DNA of 64,000 bases from Saccharothrix deserti (lineage in GTDB: Bacteria > Actinomycetota > Actinomycetes > Mycobacteriales > Pseudonocardiaceae), in the NCBI RefSeq assembly GCF_009769385.1, contig NZ_VKAB01000022.1, positions 149,495 to 213,494 of the forward strand, written 5' to 3'. Both the position numbers and the translations under genes were made by a program. Positions 43,861 to 52,147 of this stretch are shown here, one piece after another (positions within the stretch are counted from its first letter, which is position 1; each line of letters begins with the position of its first letter). Under the pieces are notes generated by a model that was not told where the DNA came from, made no database searches, and worked only from the letters and a program-made list of their open reading frames with translations.

Positions 43861-44807
43861 CGGTCCGCCTTGATCCGGGTGGACAGCAGGTAGTTGATCG
43901 CTGCGATGGCGACGACCATGACGAAGAGCGCGACGCCGACCGCCGAGCCGTAGCCGAACTGGAACTGCCCGAAGCCCTGCTCGTAGAGGAACAGCGTCAG
44001 TGTCTGGCACTGCCGCACCACACCGCAGGACTGCGGCCCGCCCGTGCCGACCAACAGCGGTTCGGTGAAGATCTGCAGGCCGCCGATGGTTGACGTGACC
44101 ACGGTGAAGATGATCATCGGCCGCAGCGAGGGGACGGTGATGTGGCGGAACTGCTGCCAGGGGCCCGCGCCGTCCATGGCGGCGGCCTCGTAGACCGAGC
44201 GGGGAACCGCTTGCAGCGAGGCGAGGTAGAGCAGCGTGGTGTAGCCGAACCACCGCCAGGTCACCATCGTGGCGATCAGGAGGTGACTGCCCCACGTGGA
44301 CTGGACGAAGTCGACCGGTGCCACACCGACCAGCCCGAGCAACCAGTTGAGCAGCCCGAAGTCGCGGTCGAAGAGCTGCACGAACACGATCGCGGTGGCC
44401 GCCACCGAAGTCACGTAGGGCACCAGCATCGACATGCGGAAGAACAACGCGAACCGCAGCCGGGCGTTGTTGAGCACGTGGGCCAGCAGCAGGGCCAGCA
44501 GGAGCTGGGGGATCGTCGACAGCGCCCAGATGCTCACCGTGTTGCGGGTGGCGTTCCAGAACCTCGGGTCGGCGAGCATGCGGGTGAAGTTGTCCAGGCC
44601 GATGAACTCCTGGTCGCCGATGGGGTTCCAGTCGAACAGGGCGACGTAGAACGTGAAGGCGAACGGGAACAGCCCGAACGCCGCGAAGATGACGAAGAAC
44701 GGGGCGATGTACGCGTACGGCGACAGGCGCTCCCCCAGCCCCCGGGAAATCCCGGAGGCTGGGGGAGGCGGTGTCGCCGGGCGCACCGGGGTGAGCGCGG
44801 CGACCAC
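43857..44807 (-). CDS. Carbohydrate ABC transporter permease (MalF type)
   Basis: 316 aa from the preferred GTG at 44807, four bases after the binding-protein stop. YAYIAPFFVIFAAFGLFPFA first helix; EAA loop SVYEAAAMDGAGPWQQFRHI, TVPSLRP; typical C-terminal segment with helices. The first 25 codons (PATPPPPASGISRGLGERLS) are encoded by a long near-perfect DNA palindrome (44730-44766), a repeat-like insert in the non-membrane head. Confidence 0.87.
   Translation of the reverse strand: MVAALTPVRPATPPPPASGISRGLGERLSPYAYIAPFFVIFAAFGLFPFAFTFYVALFDWNPIGDQEFIGLDNFTRMLADPRFWNATRNTVSIWALSTIPQLLLALLLAHVLNNARLRFALFFRMSMLVPYVTSVAATAIVFVQLFDRDFGLLNWLLGLVGVAPVDFVQSTWGSHLLIATMVTWRWFGYTTLLYLASLQAVPRSVYEAAAMDGAGPWQQFRHITVPSLRPMIIFTVVTSTIGGLQIFTEPLLVGTGGPQSCGVVRQCQTLTLFLYEQGFGQFQFGYGSAVGVALFVMVVAIAAINYLLSTRIKADR
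44730..44766. repeat. REP-like palindrome inside a permease N-terminus
   Basis: CTCCCCCAGCC and GGCTGGGGGAG flank an inner CCGGG/CCCGG stem with an AAAT loop; one mismatch. The outer sequence resembles palindromic repeats common between genes in Streptomyces and relatives, but here it is translated. Confidence 0.6.
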
Positions 44808-44811
44808 GGCG

Positions 44812-46074
44812 TCACCCGCCGATGGCGGTCTTGATGTTGCGCACCGCGTCGTCCCACGCGGTGGCCGGGTTACCACCGGCCTGCTCGACGTTGGTGATGG
44901 AGTTGAGGAACTCCTGGCCGATGGTGGCGCTGTCCGGTCCGATGTAGAAGGGCTTCAACTCCAGCAGCGAGTCGGTGTAGATCGTGCCGGTCGGCGCGTC
45001 GGAGAAGAACGGGTCCTTCGCCGTGGCGAGCTTCTCGTCCTTGTAGACCGACGGGGTGGAAGGCAGGGCGCCGACTCGTCCGAAGTGCTCCAACTGCCCC
45101 TGCGGCGACTGCATCTCCTTGATGTAGTTCCAGGCTGCCTGGGGGTTCTGCGCGCGCTTGGGGATGGCCAGGTAACTGCCGCCCCAGTTCCCGGAACCGC
45201 CCGGGATGCGGGCGATGTCCCACTTGCCCTTGGTGTCGGGCGCGGTGCTGCGGATGCTGTTGAGCATCCACGACGGCGCGGCCACGGTCGCGTACTGGCC
45301 CTGCGCCATGCCCGCGCTCCACGCGGTCTCGAACGACGTCTGCCCGGCGGTGATCCCGGAGGTGGCCGCCTTGATGCCGAGGTCGAAGGCCGCCCTCACC
45401 TCGGGGTTGCTGTCGTAGACCGGCTTGCGCTCGTTGTTGTCGTAGTACTTCTGGGAGACCTGGTTGACCGCCTGGTAGAACACGCTGGTCGCCGCGTTGT
45501 CGACGAACGCCTTGCCGGTCTGCTGCTTGTAGCGCTTCCCGGTCTCGATGTAGTCGTCCCACGTCGGCCACAGCGCGCTGACGGCCTCCCGGTCGGTGGG
45601 CAGGCCCGCCGCGGCGAACAGGTCGGTCCGGTACACCATGGCCATGCCGCCCACGTCGGTCGGGATGCCCAGCACCTCGCCGTCCTTGGCGACGCTCTGC
45701 TTGAACACCCAGTCCAGGTAGTCGCCCTTGATGTCGTCGGCGCCCAACGTCCGCAGGTCGACGAAGTTCTGCGGCTGCTGCACGAACTTCGGCAGGTCGT
45801 CACCCTGGATCAGCACCAGGTCCGGCACCTTGCCGCCGGCCAGCGCGGTGGTGAGCGCCTGGGCCGTCTCCACCGACGAGCCCACCTCGGTCAGCTTGAC
45901 GTCGACGTCGGGGTGCTTCTGCTTGTAGGCGTCGACCGACAGCTTCTGGTTGATCGCGGAGAACGACCAGAACTCGAACGACTTGCCGTCACCACCGCCA
46001 CCGCCCCCGGTGCCGGGTGTACAGGCGGCGACCAGGGCCACAGCGGCACAGAACAGTGGTAAGCGGAGTCTCAC
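44812..46074 (-). CDS. Sugar ABC transporter substrate-binding lipoprotein (family 1)
   Basis: 420 aa from GTG at 46074, with GGAGGAG upstream; an in-frame start at 46197 would spoil the signal peptide. The leader MRLRLPLFCAAVALVAAC gives lipidated Cys18, then a Gly-rich linker. SBP family 1 features: FEFWSFSAINQKLSVDAYKQ, KVPDLVLIQGDDLPKFV, LGIPTDVGGMAMVYRTDLFA, WGGSYLAIPKRAQNPQAAWN. First gene of a three-gene transporter operon. A CGAAACTTTCG palindrome lies 107 bases upstream. Confidence 0.9.
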   Translation of the reverse strand: MRLRLPLFCAAVALVAACTPGTGGGGGGDGKSFEFWSFSAINQKLSVDAYKQKHPDVDVKLTEVGSSVETAQALTTALAGGKVPDLVLIQGDDLPKFVQQPQNFVDLRTLGADDIKGDYLDWVFKQSVAKDGEVLGIPTDVGGMAMVYRTDLFAAAGLPTDREAVSALWPTWDDYIETGKRYKQQTGKAFVDNAATSVFYQAVNQVSQKYYDNNERKPVYDSNPEVRAAFDLGIKAATSGITAGQTSFETAWSAGMAQGQYATVAAPSWMLNSIRSTAPDTKGKWDIARIPGGSGNWGGSYLAIPKRAQNPQAAWNYIKEMQSPQGQLEHFGRVGALPSTPSVYKDEKLATAKDPFFSDAPTGTIYTDSLLELKPFYIGPDSATIGQEFLNSITNVEQAGGNPATAWDDAVRNIKTAIGG

Positions 46075-46180
46075 GACGCTCCTCCAAAACCGACGGGACA
46101 GGCGGCACGGCCGCATTGAGCGCTCGGTCGTCACGGCCCGGAGGCAGTGCGGCACCGGAGTGGGCAGGCACCCACCCGAC

Positions 46181-46191
46181 CGAAACTTTCG
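46181..46191. promoter_or_regulatory. CGAAACTTTCG operator candidate
   Basis: A perfect odd palindrome of the CGAA-N-TTCG type known for actinomycete xylan/xylooligosaccharide regulators (for example BxlR). It precedes the three-gene transporter operon, suggesting that the transporter takes up xylo-oligosaccharides or a related sugar. Confidence 0.5.
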
Positions 46192-46367
46192 AAGCAACTA
46201 CCGAATGTTAGCGCCCACGACAGTAAGGTGTGTCACATCCATCGTCAAGGAACGGCACGTGGAGAGTCGCACTCATAGTTGAGCGCTCCGCCTCCACCTG
46301 GCCTATGAGCGTGAACCACCTTCGGTCCGCATGGTGGGCGCGTTGTCGTCCCGGTCGACCGACGCCA

Positions 46368-46427
46368 AACAGACCGTTGCCCTTGGTCGGACCCACAAGT
46401 GGGTCCGACCAAGGGCAACGGTCTGTT
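46368..46427 (-). terminator. Very long perfect hairpin after the GH3 gene
   Basis: Two 29-base arms (46368-46396 and 46399-46427) are exact reverse complements with only AA between them, 53 bases beyond the GH3 stop codon. It is longer than usual terminators; a recombination or methylation-protected site cannot be excluded. Confidence 0.6.
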
Positions 46428-46480
46428 CATCACATGCCGGCGCCGACTCCGACGCCACCAGTCACTACGTCAGGAGCTCC

Positions 46481-49327
46481 TCATTCGGCAGCCGTGTGGG
46501 AGGAGGTGAGGCGGAACGCGGCGAGTCGGAAGTCGCCGTGCAGGGTCAGCCACAGGTCGTGGACTCCGTCCAACCGCTCCGGGAACTCGGCCGTGGCGGT
46601 CGTCCACGTGTAGCGATCACCCGTCACCGGCACGTCGACCACGGCGAGTGGCCGGTCGGCCAGGCGGAACTCCAGCCGCCCTTCCCCCGAACCGCCCACT
46701 CGCGCCACCTCGACCTCGACGCCGACAGCGCCGGTCAGGTCCGCGGAGCGGAACAGCAGTGTCGCGGGTCGCGCCGGGTCGGCCGGGGCGACCGCGTCGC
46801 CGGTGGCCCGGGTCGCGTCGACGAGCACGAGCTCCGAGTAGTCGTCGAAGTCGACGGCGCGGGTGTGCCGGTCGACCACCGCGCGCGGCGTGGGGTTCTC
46901 GCCGGTGACGGTGAGCGGTGCGACGAGGACGTGGTCCTCGGCGGAACGGGCGATGACGATCTCGTAGTCGCCGGGATCGACGGTGAACGCACCGCGGGCG
47001 ACGTCCCAGTGGGCGAGCCGTTCGACGGGTAGCCGGAAGGTCAGCGCCTCGCTCTCCCCCGCACCGACGCGGACCTTGCGGAAGTCGACGAGGCGCAGCC
47101 GGGGCGCGTCGTAGCGGGCGCCCAACGCCCGCGCGTAGACCTGGACCACCTCGCTGCCGGGCCGCGCACCGGTGTTCGCCACCGTCACCGAGACGTCGAG
47201 CGATCCGTCCTGCGGCACGACCTCCGACGACAACCGCAGGTCGCCGTAGGCGAAGTCGGTGTAGGACAAGCCGTGGCCGAACGGGTACAGCGGTGCGGCC
47301 CGGTGGTACTGGTAGGTCCAACCCGCCTTGATGATGTCGTAGTCGAGCGGGTGGGGCAGGTCGTCGTCGCCCCGGTACCAGGTCTGCGGCAGCCGGCCCG
47401 CCGGCTCGGCGTCGCCGAGCAGCACGGCGGCGAGCGCGTGACCTGTCTCCTGCCCGCCGTGGGAAGTCCACACCACGGCGGGCAGGTGCTCATCGGCCCA
47501 GTCCAGGGCGTAGGGGTAGCTGCTCATCACCACGAGGACGGTCGCCGGCCGGACCTCGGCGACGGCGCGGAGCAGTGCCGCCTGCGTCTCGGGCAACGCG
47601 GTGCCGGTGCGGTCCTGGGTTTCGCGGCCGTTGATGAGCGGGTGGTTGCCGAGGACGACGACCGCGAGGTCGGCGGCGGCCGCGGCGGCGCGGGCCTCCT
47701 CCGCGCCGTCGCGCACCAACTCCCGCGACCAGCGCTCGGCGGCCTCGGGCGTTTCGGCCGTGACGTTCACCCGGCCGTCGGCCGGGTCGACCGCGGCGTA
47801 ACGGCCGGTGAGGACGTTGCGCAGCAGCACCGTGTCGCCGTCGTCCGCGACGGGCTCCAGCCAGAACGTCTCGTGCACGTCCCAGCTCTTGATGCGCTCT
47901 TCCTCGATGACCAGTGAGCCGTCCTTGGCGCCCAGGTGGCGACCGGTGTCGGCGGACCGCAGGGTCACCACGTCGTCGCCCCACTCGGTGACGTCGAACT
48001 CGGTGTCACCGAGGAGCCGGCCGGTGGTGCGGGAGCGCAGCGCGATGCGGTCGTCACCCGACACGCGGACCACCTCGCCGACCGCCTCTTCGAGACCGGC
48101 GGCGATGGTGACCTGGTACGGCATCGTGCCGCTGTACCAGTCCTCGTGCAGCACGTCGGAGAGCGGGCCGATGACCGCGACGCGGGGCGCCGCGGCCTTG
48201 TCGAGCGGCAGCAGCCCGTCGTTCTTCAGCAGCACCACGGACTCGGTTGCCGCACGTGCGGCGAGCACCCGGTGGTGCGGGTGGTCGATCACGTCGGGAC
48301 CGATCGCGGCGTACGGGTCGAGGTCCGGGTCGAACTCGCCGAGGCGGAACCGCAGCGCGAGCTGCCGGCGCACCGCGCGGTCGATGTCGATCTCGTCGAT
48401 CAGGCCGCGTTCCAGCGCCTCGCGCAGCCGCCCGACCGGGGTGTCGCTGTCCAGGCCGTGGTCGGTGAAGCTGTCGATGCCCGCCTTGAGCGCGGCGGCG
48501 TGGGACTCCACGTGGTCGTCGAAGTAGTGCTCCGGGTCGACCAGGTTGGACGGCGCTTCCGCGTCGCTGACCACGAACAGCTCGTGCCCGGTCGGCTCGG
48601 CCCAGCGGCGCAGCTCGTCCTCGATCAGCGGGCTGACGTGGCACGGACGACCGTTGACCAGGTTGTAGGCGGCCATGGCGCCGGTCGCCGCCCCGGACTC
48701 CACCACGGGCCGGAACGCCGCGAGGTCGTACTCGTGCAGCACACGGGGACGCACACCGGAGGAAGTGGTGCAGCGGTCGTCCTCGTTGTTGTAGGCCAGG
48801 AAGTGCTTGAGCACGGGGGCCGCGCGCAGGAACCGCGGGTCGTCGCCCGCGAGTCCGCGGCAGAACGCCTCCGCGATTCGCGCCGTGTGCACCGGGTCCT
48901 CGGAGTAGCCCTCCTCGTTGCGCCCCCAGCGCGGGTCGCGCAGCAGGTTCACCACCGGCGCCCACGCCTGCAGGCTCGTCCGGCTGTCCCCCTCGGCCGG
49001 TGGGCGGTGCAGGTGGAACGCGCGCAGTTCGACCGAGGTCGCCTCGGCCACGCGGCGCACCAGGTCCTCGTCCCAGGTCGCGCCCAGGCCCACCGCCTGC
49101 GGGAACGCCGTCGCGACGCCGAGCCACGACACACCGTGCAACGCCTCGGCGCCGGTGCGGAACGCGGCGACGCCCAGCCGCGGCACGGCCGGTGCGTGCT
49201 GGTGCAGCATCGCGATCCGCTCGTCGAGCGTCAGCTGGCCGAGCAGATCATCGACGCGCTTGCGCACATCGAGATCGGAGTCGTGGAACGGCAGCCGCCC
49301 GGTGGCGGACAGGGATGAGGAACTCAC
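46481..49327 (-). CDS. GH3 beta-glucosidase/beta-xylosidase with inserted beta-trefoil
   Basis: 948 aa from the preferred GTG at 49327; no signal peptide, so probably intracellular. GH3 N-terminal barrel with APVVNLLRDPRWGRNEEGYS, KHFLAYNNEDDR and the nucleophile near D255 in ELFVVSDAEAP; C-terminal alpha/beta and fibronectin-like domains (LYPFGHGLSYTDFAYGDL). Between them, about residues 425-530, lies a fascin/trefoil-like insert (RIALRSRTTGRLLGDTEFDV, VTLRSADTGRHLGAKDGSL, VLLRNVLTGRYAAV) where many relatives carry PA14. A CBM6-like domain ends the protein. Divergent from the LplABC-type transporter, with a shared operator region. It probably cleaves imported oligosaccharides. Confidence 0.9.
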   Translation of the reverse strand: MSSSSLSATGRLPFHDSDLDVRKRVDDLLGQLTLDERIAMLHQHAPAVPRLGVAAFRTGAEALHGVSWLGVATAFPQAVGLGATWDEDLVRRVAEATSVELRAFHLHRPPAEGDSRTSLQAWAPVVNLLRDPRWGRNEEGYSEDPVHTARIAEAFCRGLAGDDPRFLRAAPVLKHFLAYNNEDDRCTTSSGVRPRVLHEYDLAAFRPVVESGAATGAMAAYNLVNGRPCHVSPLIEDELRRWAEPTGHELFVVSDAEAPSNLVDPEHYFDDHVESHAAALKAGIDSFTDHGLDSDTPVGRLREALERGLIDEIDIDRAVRRQLALRFRLGEFDPDLDPYAAIGPDVIDHPHHRVLAARAATESVVLLKNDGLLPLDKAAAPRVAVIGPLSDVLHEDWYSGTMPYQVTIAAGLEEAVGEVVRVSGDDRIALRSRTTGRLLGDTEFDVTEWGDDVVTLRSADTGRHLGAKDGSLVIEEERIKSWDVHETFWLEPVADDGDTVLLRNVLTGRYAAVDPADGRVNVTAETPEAAERWSRELVRDGAEEARAAAAAADLAVVVLGNHPLINGRETQDRTGTALPETQAALLRAVAEVRPATVLVVMSSYPYALDWADEHLPAVVWTSHGGQETGHALAAVLLGDAEPAGRLPQTWYRGDDDLPHPLDYDIIKAGWTYQYHRAAPLYPFGHGLSYTDFAYGDLRLSSEVVPQDGSLDVSVTVANTGARPGSEVVQVYARALGARYDAPRLRLVDFRKVRVGAGESEALTFRLPVERLAHWDVARGAFTVDPGDYEIVIARSAEDHVLVAPLTVTGENPTPRAVVDRHTRAVDFDDYSELVLVDATRATGDAVAPADPARPATLLFRSADLTGAVGVEVEVARVGGSGEGRLEFRLADRPLAVVDVPVTGDRYTWTTATAEFPERLDGVHDLWLTLHGDFRLAAFRLTSSHTAAE

Positions 49328-49355
49328 GCGGCACAACCCCTCACGTCAGATCAGG

Positions 49356-49367
49356 TGAAGCGCTTCA
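49356..49367. promoter_or_regulatory. LacI-type operator, GH3 side
   Basis: TGAAGCGCTTCA, a perfect palindrome 29 bases before the GH3 start and just downstream of a TTGACA (49392-49397, minus strand) promoter element: a classical repressor position. A second AAGCGCTT site lies 121 bp away. Confidence 0.7.
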
Positions 49368-49475
49368 ACGCTGACACGGTGCCGGCAGCGCTGTCAATCG
49401 AGACGGCAGGCTCGTATCCACCCAGGAACTACCCCTTGCCGTGCCGCAGGTCACATGATTAGTCTCCCGGCATCG

Positions 49476-49489
49476 TCTAAGCGCTTCGA
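49476..49489. promoter_or_regulatory. LacI-type operator, transporter side
   Basis: TCTAAGCGCTTCGA, 12 of 14 positions symmetric, 35 bases before the start of the binding-protein gene. Together with 49356-49367 it likely binds the LacI regulator encoded at 53192. Confidence 0.65.
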
Positions 49490-49523
49490 CACTCCGCTTT
49501 CAATGAAGAAGGGTGGGCCAGTC

Positions 49524-51203
49524 GTGGGGATTGAGCTGAACCGCAGGAGGTTCCTGAGCGTCACGGCCTCGGTCGCGGGGCTCACGGCAACGGGGGGCCT
49601 GCTGTCCGCGTGCGGTGGGGGCACGCCGCAGAAAACCGGCGCCAACAGCGACGCCCTCAAGGCCGCGCTGCCGAACTACGTGCCGAGCACGACGCTCAAG
49701 CCGGACATCCCGTCCATCGCCGGTGGCCCGAACGTCCTGACCGACCCCGGCTTCCTCACCTACCCGTCGGACCGGGTCGCCACCGTATCCGGCGTGCCGG
49801 GCAAGGGCGGCAAGTACACGACCGTCACACCGCTGTGGGGCACGATCCCACCCGCCGACAACTCGTTCTACCAGGCCATGAACAAGGCGCTGGGCGTCAC
49901 GCTGGACATGAAGCCGGCCGACGGCAACAACTACGCCACGATCATCCCCACCATGACCGCCGCCAAGCGGCTGCCGGACTGGATCCAGCTGCCGACCTGG
50001 TGGAACTCCAACTTCAACGTCGGTGAGCTGGCCGGGTCGCAGCTCGCGGACCTGACGCCCTTCCTGTCCGGTGACAACATCAAGAAGTACCCCAACCTCG
50101 CGGCCATCCCCACGGGCGCGTGGCAGGCCGGCGCCTGGGGCGACAAGATCTACGGCGTCCCGTCGTTCTCCAGCGGGTTCGTGGTCGCCGGCGCCACGTT
50201 CTTCCGCCGCGACGTCCTCGAGGCCAAGGGCATCACCGCGGACCAGGTGAAGTCCGCCGACGACCTGATGAACCTGGGCAAGGAGCTGACCGACGCCAAG
50301 GCCGGGGTGTGGGCCTTCGACGACGTGTGGACCTACATGTTCCCGGCTTGGAACGTGCCCCTCAAGTGGAAGGTGGACAACGGCAAGCTGATCCACAAGT
50401 ACGACATGCCGGAACTGCTGGACGCCCTTGAGTGGCACTACACGCTCGCGACCTCGGGCTACCTGCACCCGGACGCGTTGGCCGGCAACAACGCCGACGG
50501 CAACGTGCGCTTCTACTCCGGGAAGGTGCTGATCGGCGGTGGCGGCACCGGCGCGTGGAACGCGGCCGACCACCAGTCCGGCTCGGCCGCCAACCCGAAC
50601 TTCCGGCGGGGCGCCTTCAACTTCTTCACCGCGGACGGCAAGGGCGAGCCGCAGATCTACATGGGTCCCTCCACCAGCATCATGAGCTACCTCAACAGCA
50701 ACCTGAAGTCGGAGCAGATCGAGGAGTTGCTGGCGGTCGCGAACTACCTGGCCGCGCCGTACGGTTCGGTGGAGTACACGCTGGTCAACTACGGTGTCGA
50801 AGGCGTCCACCACACGATGGTCAACGGCGTGCCGACCGCCACCGACGAGGGCAAGAAGAACGTCCAGGCGCAGACCTTCCCGTTCCTGGCCTCGCCGCCC
50901 GCGGTGATCAGCAACCCCGGCTCGGACGTCGTCACCAAGGACTACACCGCCTGGCAGGCCGCGAACGTCAAGCACCTGCAGAAGCCGGTGTTCTGGAACA
51001 TGAACATCAGCCTGCCGCGGGCGATGGCCACCGCCGACGCGGCACAGGCCGTCGAGGACGCCATCAAGGACTGCTACCACGGCAAGAAGAAGGTCTCCGA
51101 GGTGAAGGAGGCCATCACCACCTGGAAGTCCAGCGGCGGCGGGGACAAGCTGGTCCAGTGGATGGACGAGAACGTCCTCCAGAAGTACGGCACCGGGCAA
51201 TGA
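49524..51203 (+). CDS. LplA/LipO-type oligosaccharide-binding lipoprotein (Tat)
   Basis: 559 aa from GTG at 49524 (ATG at 49503 is possible). The signal NRRRFLSVTASVAGLTATGG ending LLSAC is a Tat lipoprotein signal. The large SBP of about 540 aa is typical of YtcQ/LplA partners of LplB/LplC permeases, which bind long oligosaccharides (WIQLPTWWNSNFNVGELAGS, GDKIYGVPSFSSGFVVAG, FYSGKVLIGGGGTGAW). First gene of a transport-regulator-hydrolase series; the downstream enzymes point to xyloglucan oligosaccharides. Confidence 0.9.
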   Translation: MGIELNRRRFLSVTASVAGLTATGGLLSACGGGTPQKTGANSDALKAALPNYVPSTTLKPDIPSIAGGPNVLTDPGFLTYPSDRVATVSGVPGKGGKYTTVTPLWGTIPPADNSFYQAMNKALGVTLDMKPADGNNYATIIPTMTAAKRLPDWIQLPTWWNSNFNVGELAGSQLADLTPFLSGDNIKKYPNLAAIPTGAWQAGAWGDKIYGVPSFSSGFVVAGATFFRRDVLEAKGITADQVKSADDLMNLGKELTDAKAGVWAFDDVWTYMFPAWNVPLKWKVDNGKLIHKYDMPELLDALEWHYTLATSGYLHPDALAGNNADGNVRFYSGKVLIGGGGTGAWNAADHQSGSAANPNFRRGAFNFFTADGKGEPQIYMGPSTSIMSYLNSNLKSEQIEELLAVANYLAAPYGSVEYTLVNYGVEGVHHTMVNGVPTATDEGKKNVQAQTFPFLASPPAVISNPGSDVVTKDYTAWQAANVKHLQKPVFWNMNISLPRAMATADAAQAVEDAIKDCYHGKKKVSEVKEAITTWKSSGGGDKLVQWMDENVLQKYGTGQ

Positions 51204-52147
51204 GTTCCGTGTCCACGGAGCCGCCCGCACGGAAGAACAAGCTGAGCCTGCGGGTCAGGCTGCGGCGGGACCGGTCGCTGTTGTTGATGACCGTGCCCGC
51301 CGTGGCCCTGCTCCTGGTGTTCAACTACGTGCCGCTGTTCGGGCTGCTCACGGCGTTCCAGGACTACAACCCGCTGGTGGGGGTGTGGAACAGCGAGTGG
51401 GTGGGCTTCGACCAGTTCGTGACCCTGTTCGGCGACTCGCTGTTCTGGGGATCGCTGACGAACACGCTGTACCTCAGCTTCGTGCAGCTGATCCTGTTCT
51501 TCCCGATCCCCATCGCGCTGGCCCTGCTGTTGAACTCGGTGCTCAGCGAACGGCTGCGCAACTTCATCCAGTCCATCGCCTACCTGCCGCACTTCTTCTC
51601 GTGGGTGCTCGCGATCACGATCTTCCAGCAGATGTTCGGCGGTGCAGGACTGCTCAACCAGTTCCTGCGCAGCAACGACATGAGCACCTGGGACATCATG
51701 ACCAACCCCGACACCTTCGTGCTGCTGATCACCTCGCAGGCGATCTGGAAGGAAGCCGGCTGGTCGATCATCGTCTTCCTGGCCGCGCTCGCCGCCATCA
51801 ACACCGATCTGTACGAGTCGTCCGCGGTGGACGGAGCCGGGCGGTGGCGGCGGCTGTGGCACATCACCCTGCCCGGGATGAGCGGCGTCATCATGCTCAT
51901 GCTGGTGCTGCGCCTGGGCAACGCGCTCACCGTCGGGTTCGAGCAGTTCCTGATCCAGCGGGAGGCGGTCGGCCACGAAGCGGCCGACGTGCTCGACACC
52001 TTCGCGTTCTACTACGGCATCGCCACCAACAACTACAGCTACGGCGCGGCGGCCGGGTTGTTCAAGAGCGTCATCTCGCTCCTGCTCATCTGGGGCGCGA
52101 ACAAGCTGGCGCACGCATTCGGCGAAGACGGGTTGTACCGGAAATGA
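51200..52147 (+). CDS. LplB-type sugar ABC transporter permease
   Basis: 315 aa; ATG overlaps the lipoprotein stop (ATGA). RSLLLMTVPAVALLLVFNYV first helix, PLFGLLTAFQDYNPLVGVW, and EAA loop LYESSAVDGAGRWRRLWHIT, LPGMSG. Forms a heterodimer with the next gene. No ATPase gene is linked, so a shared MsiK-like ATPase is expected. Confidence 0.92.
   Translation: MSSVSTEPPARKNKLSLRVRLRRDRSLLLMTVPAVALLLVFNYVPLFGLLTAFQDYNPLVGVWNSEWVGFDQFVTLFGDSLFWGSLTNTLYLSFVQLILFFPIPIALALLLNSVLSERLRNFIQSIAYLPHFFSWVLAITIFQQMFGGAGLLNQFLRSNDMSTWDIMTNPDTFVLLITSQAIWKEAGWSIIVFLAALAAINTDLYESSAVDGAGRWRRLWHITLPGMSGVIMLMLVLRLGNALTVGFEQFLIQREAVGHEAADVLDTFAFYYGIATNNYSYGAAAGLFKSVISLLLIWGANKLAHAFGEDGLYRK

Larger units (their letters stand above)
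46075..46480. other. Spacer between transporter operon and GH3 gene
   Basis: 406 bases without a gene. Contains the CGAAACTTTCG operator candidate, a TGTTAGCGC half-site (46206-46214) and the 29-bp stem hairpin (46368-46427). Nothing else is recognised. Confidence 0.55.
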
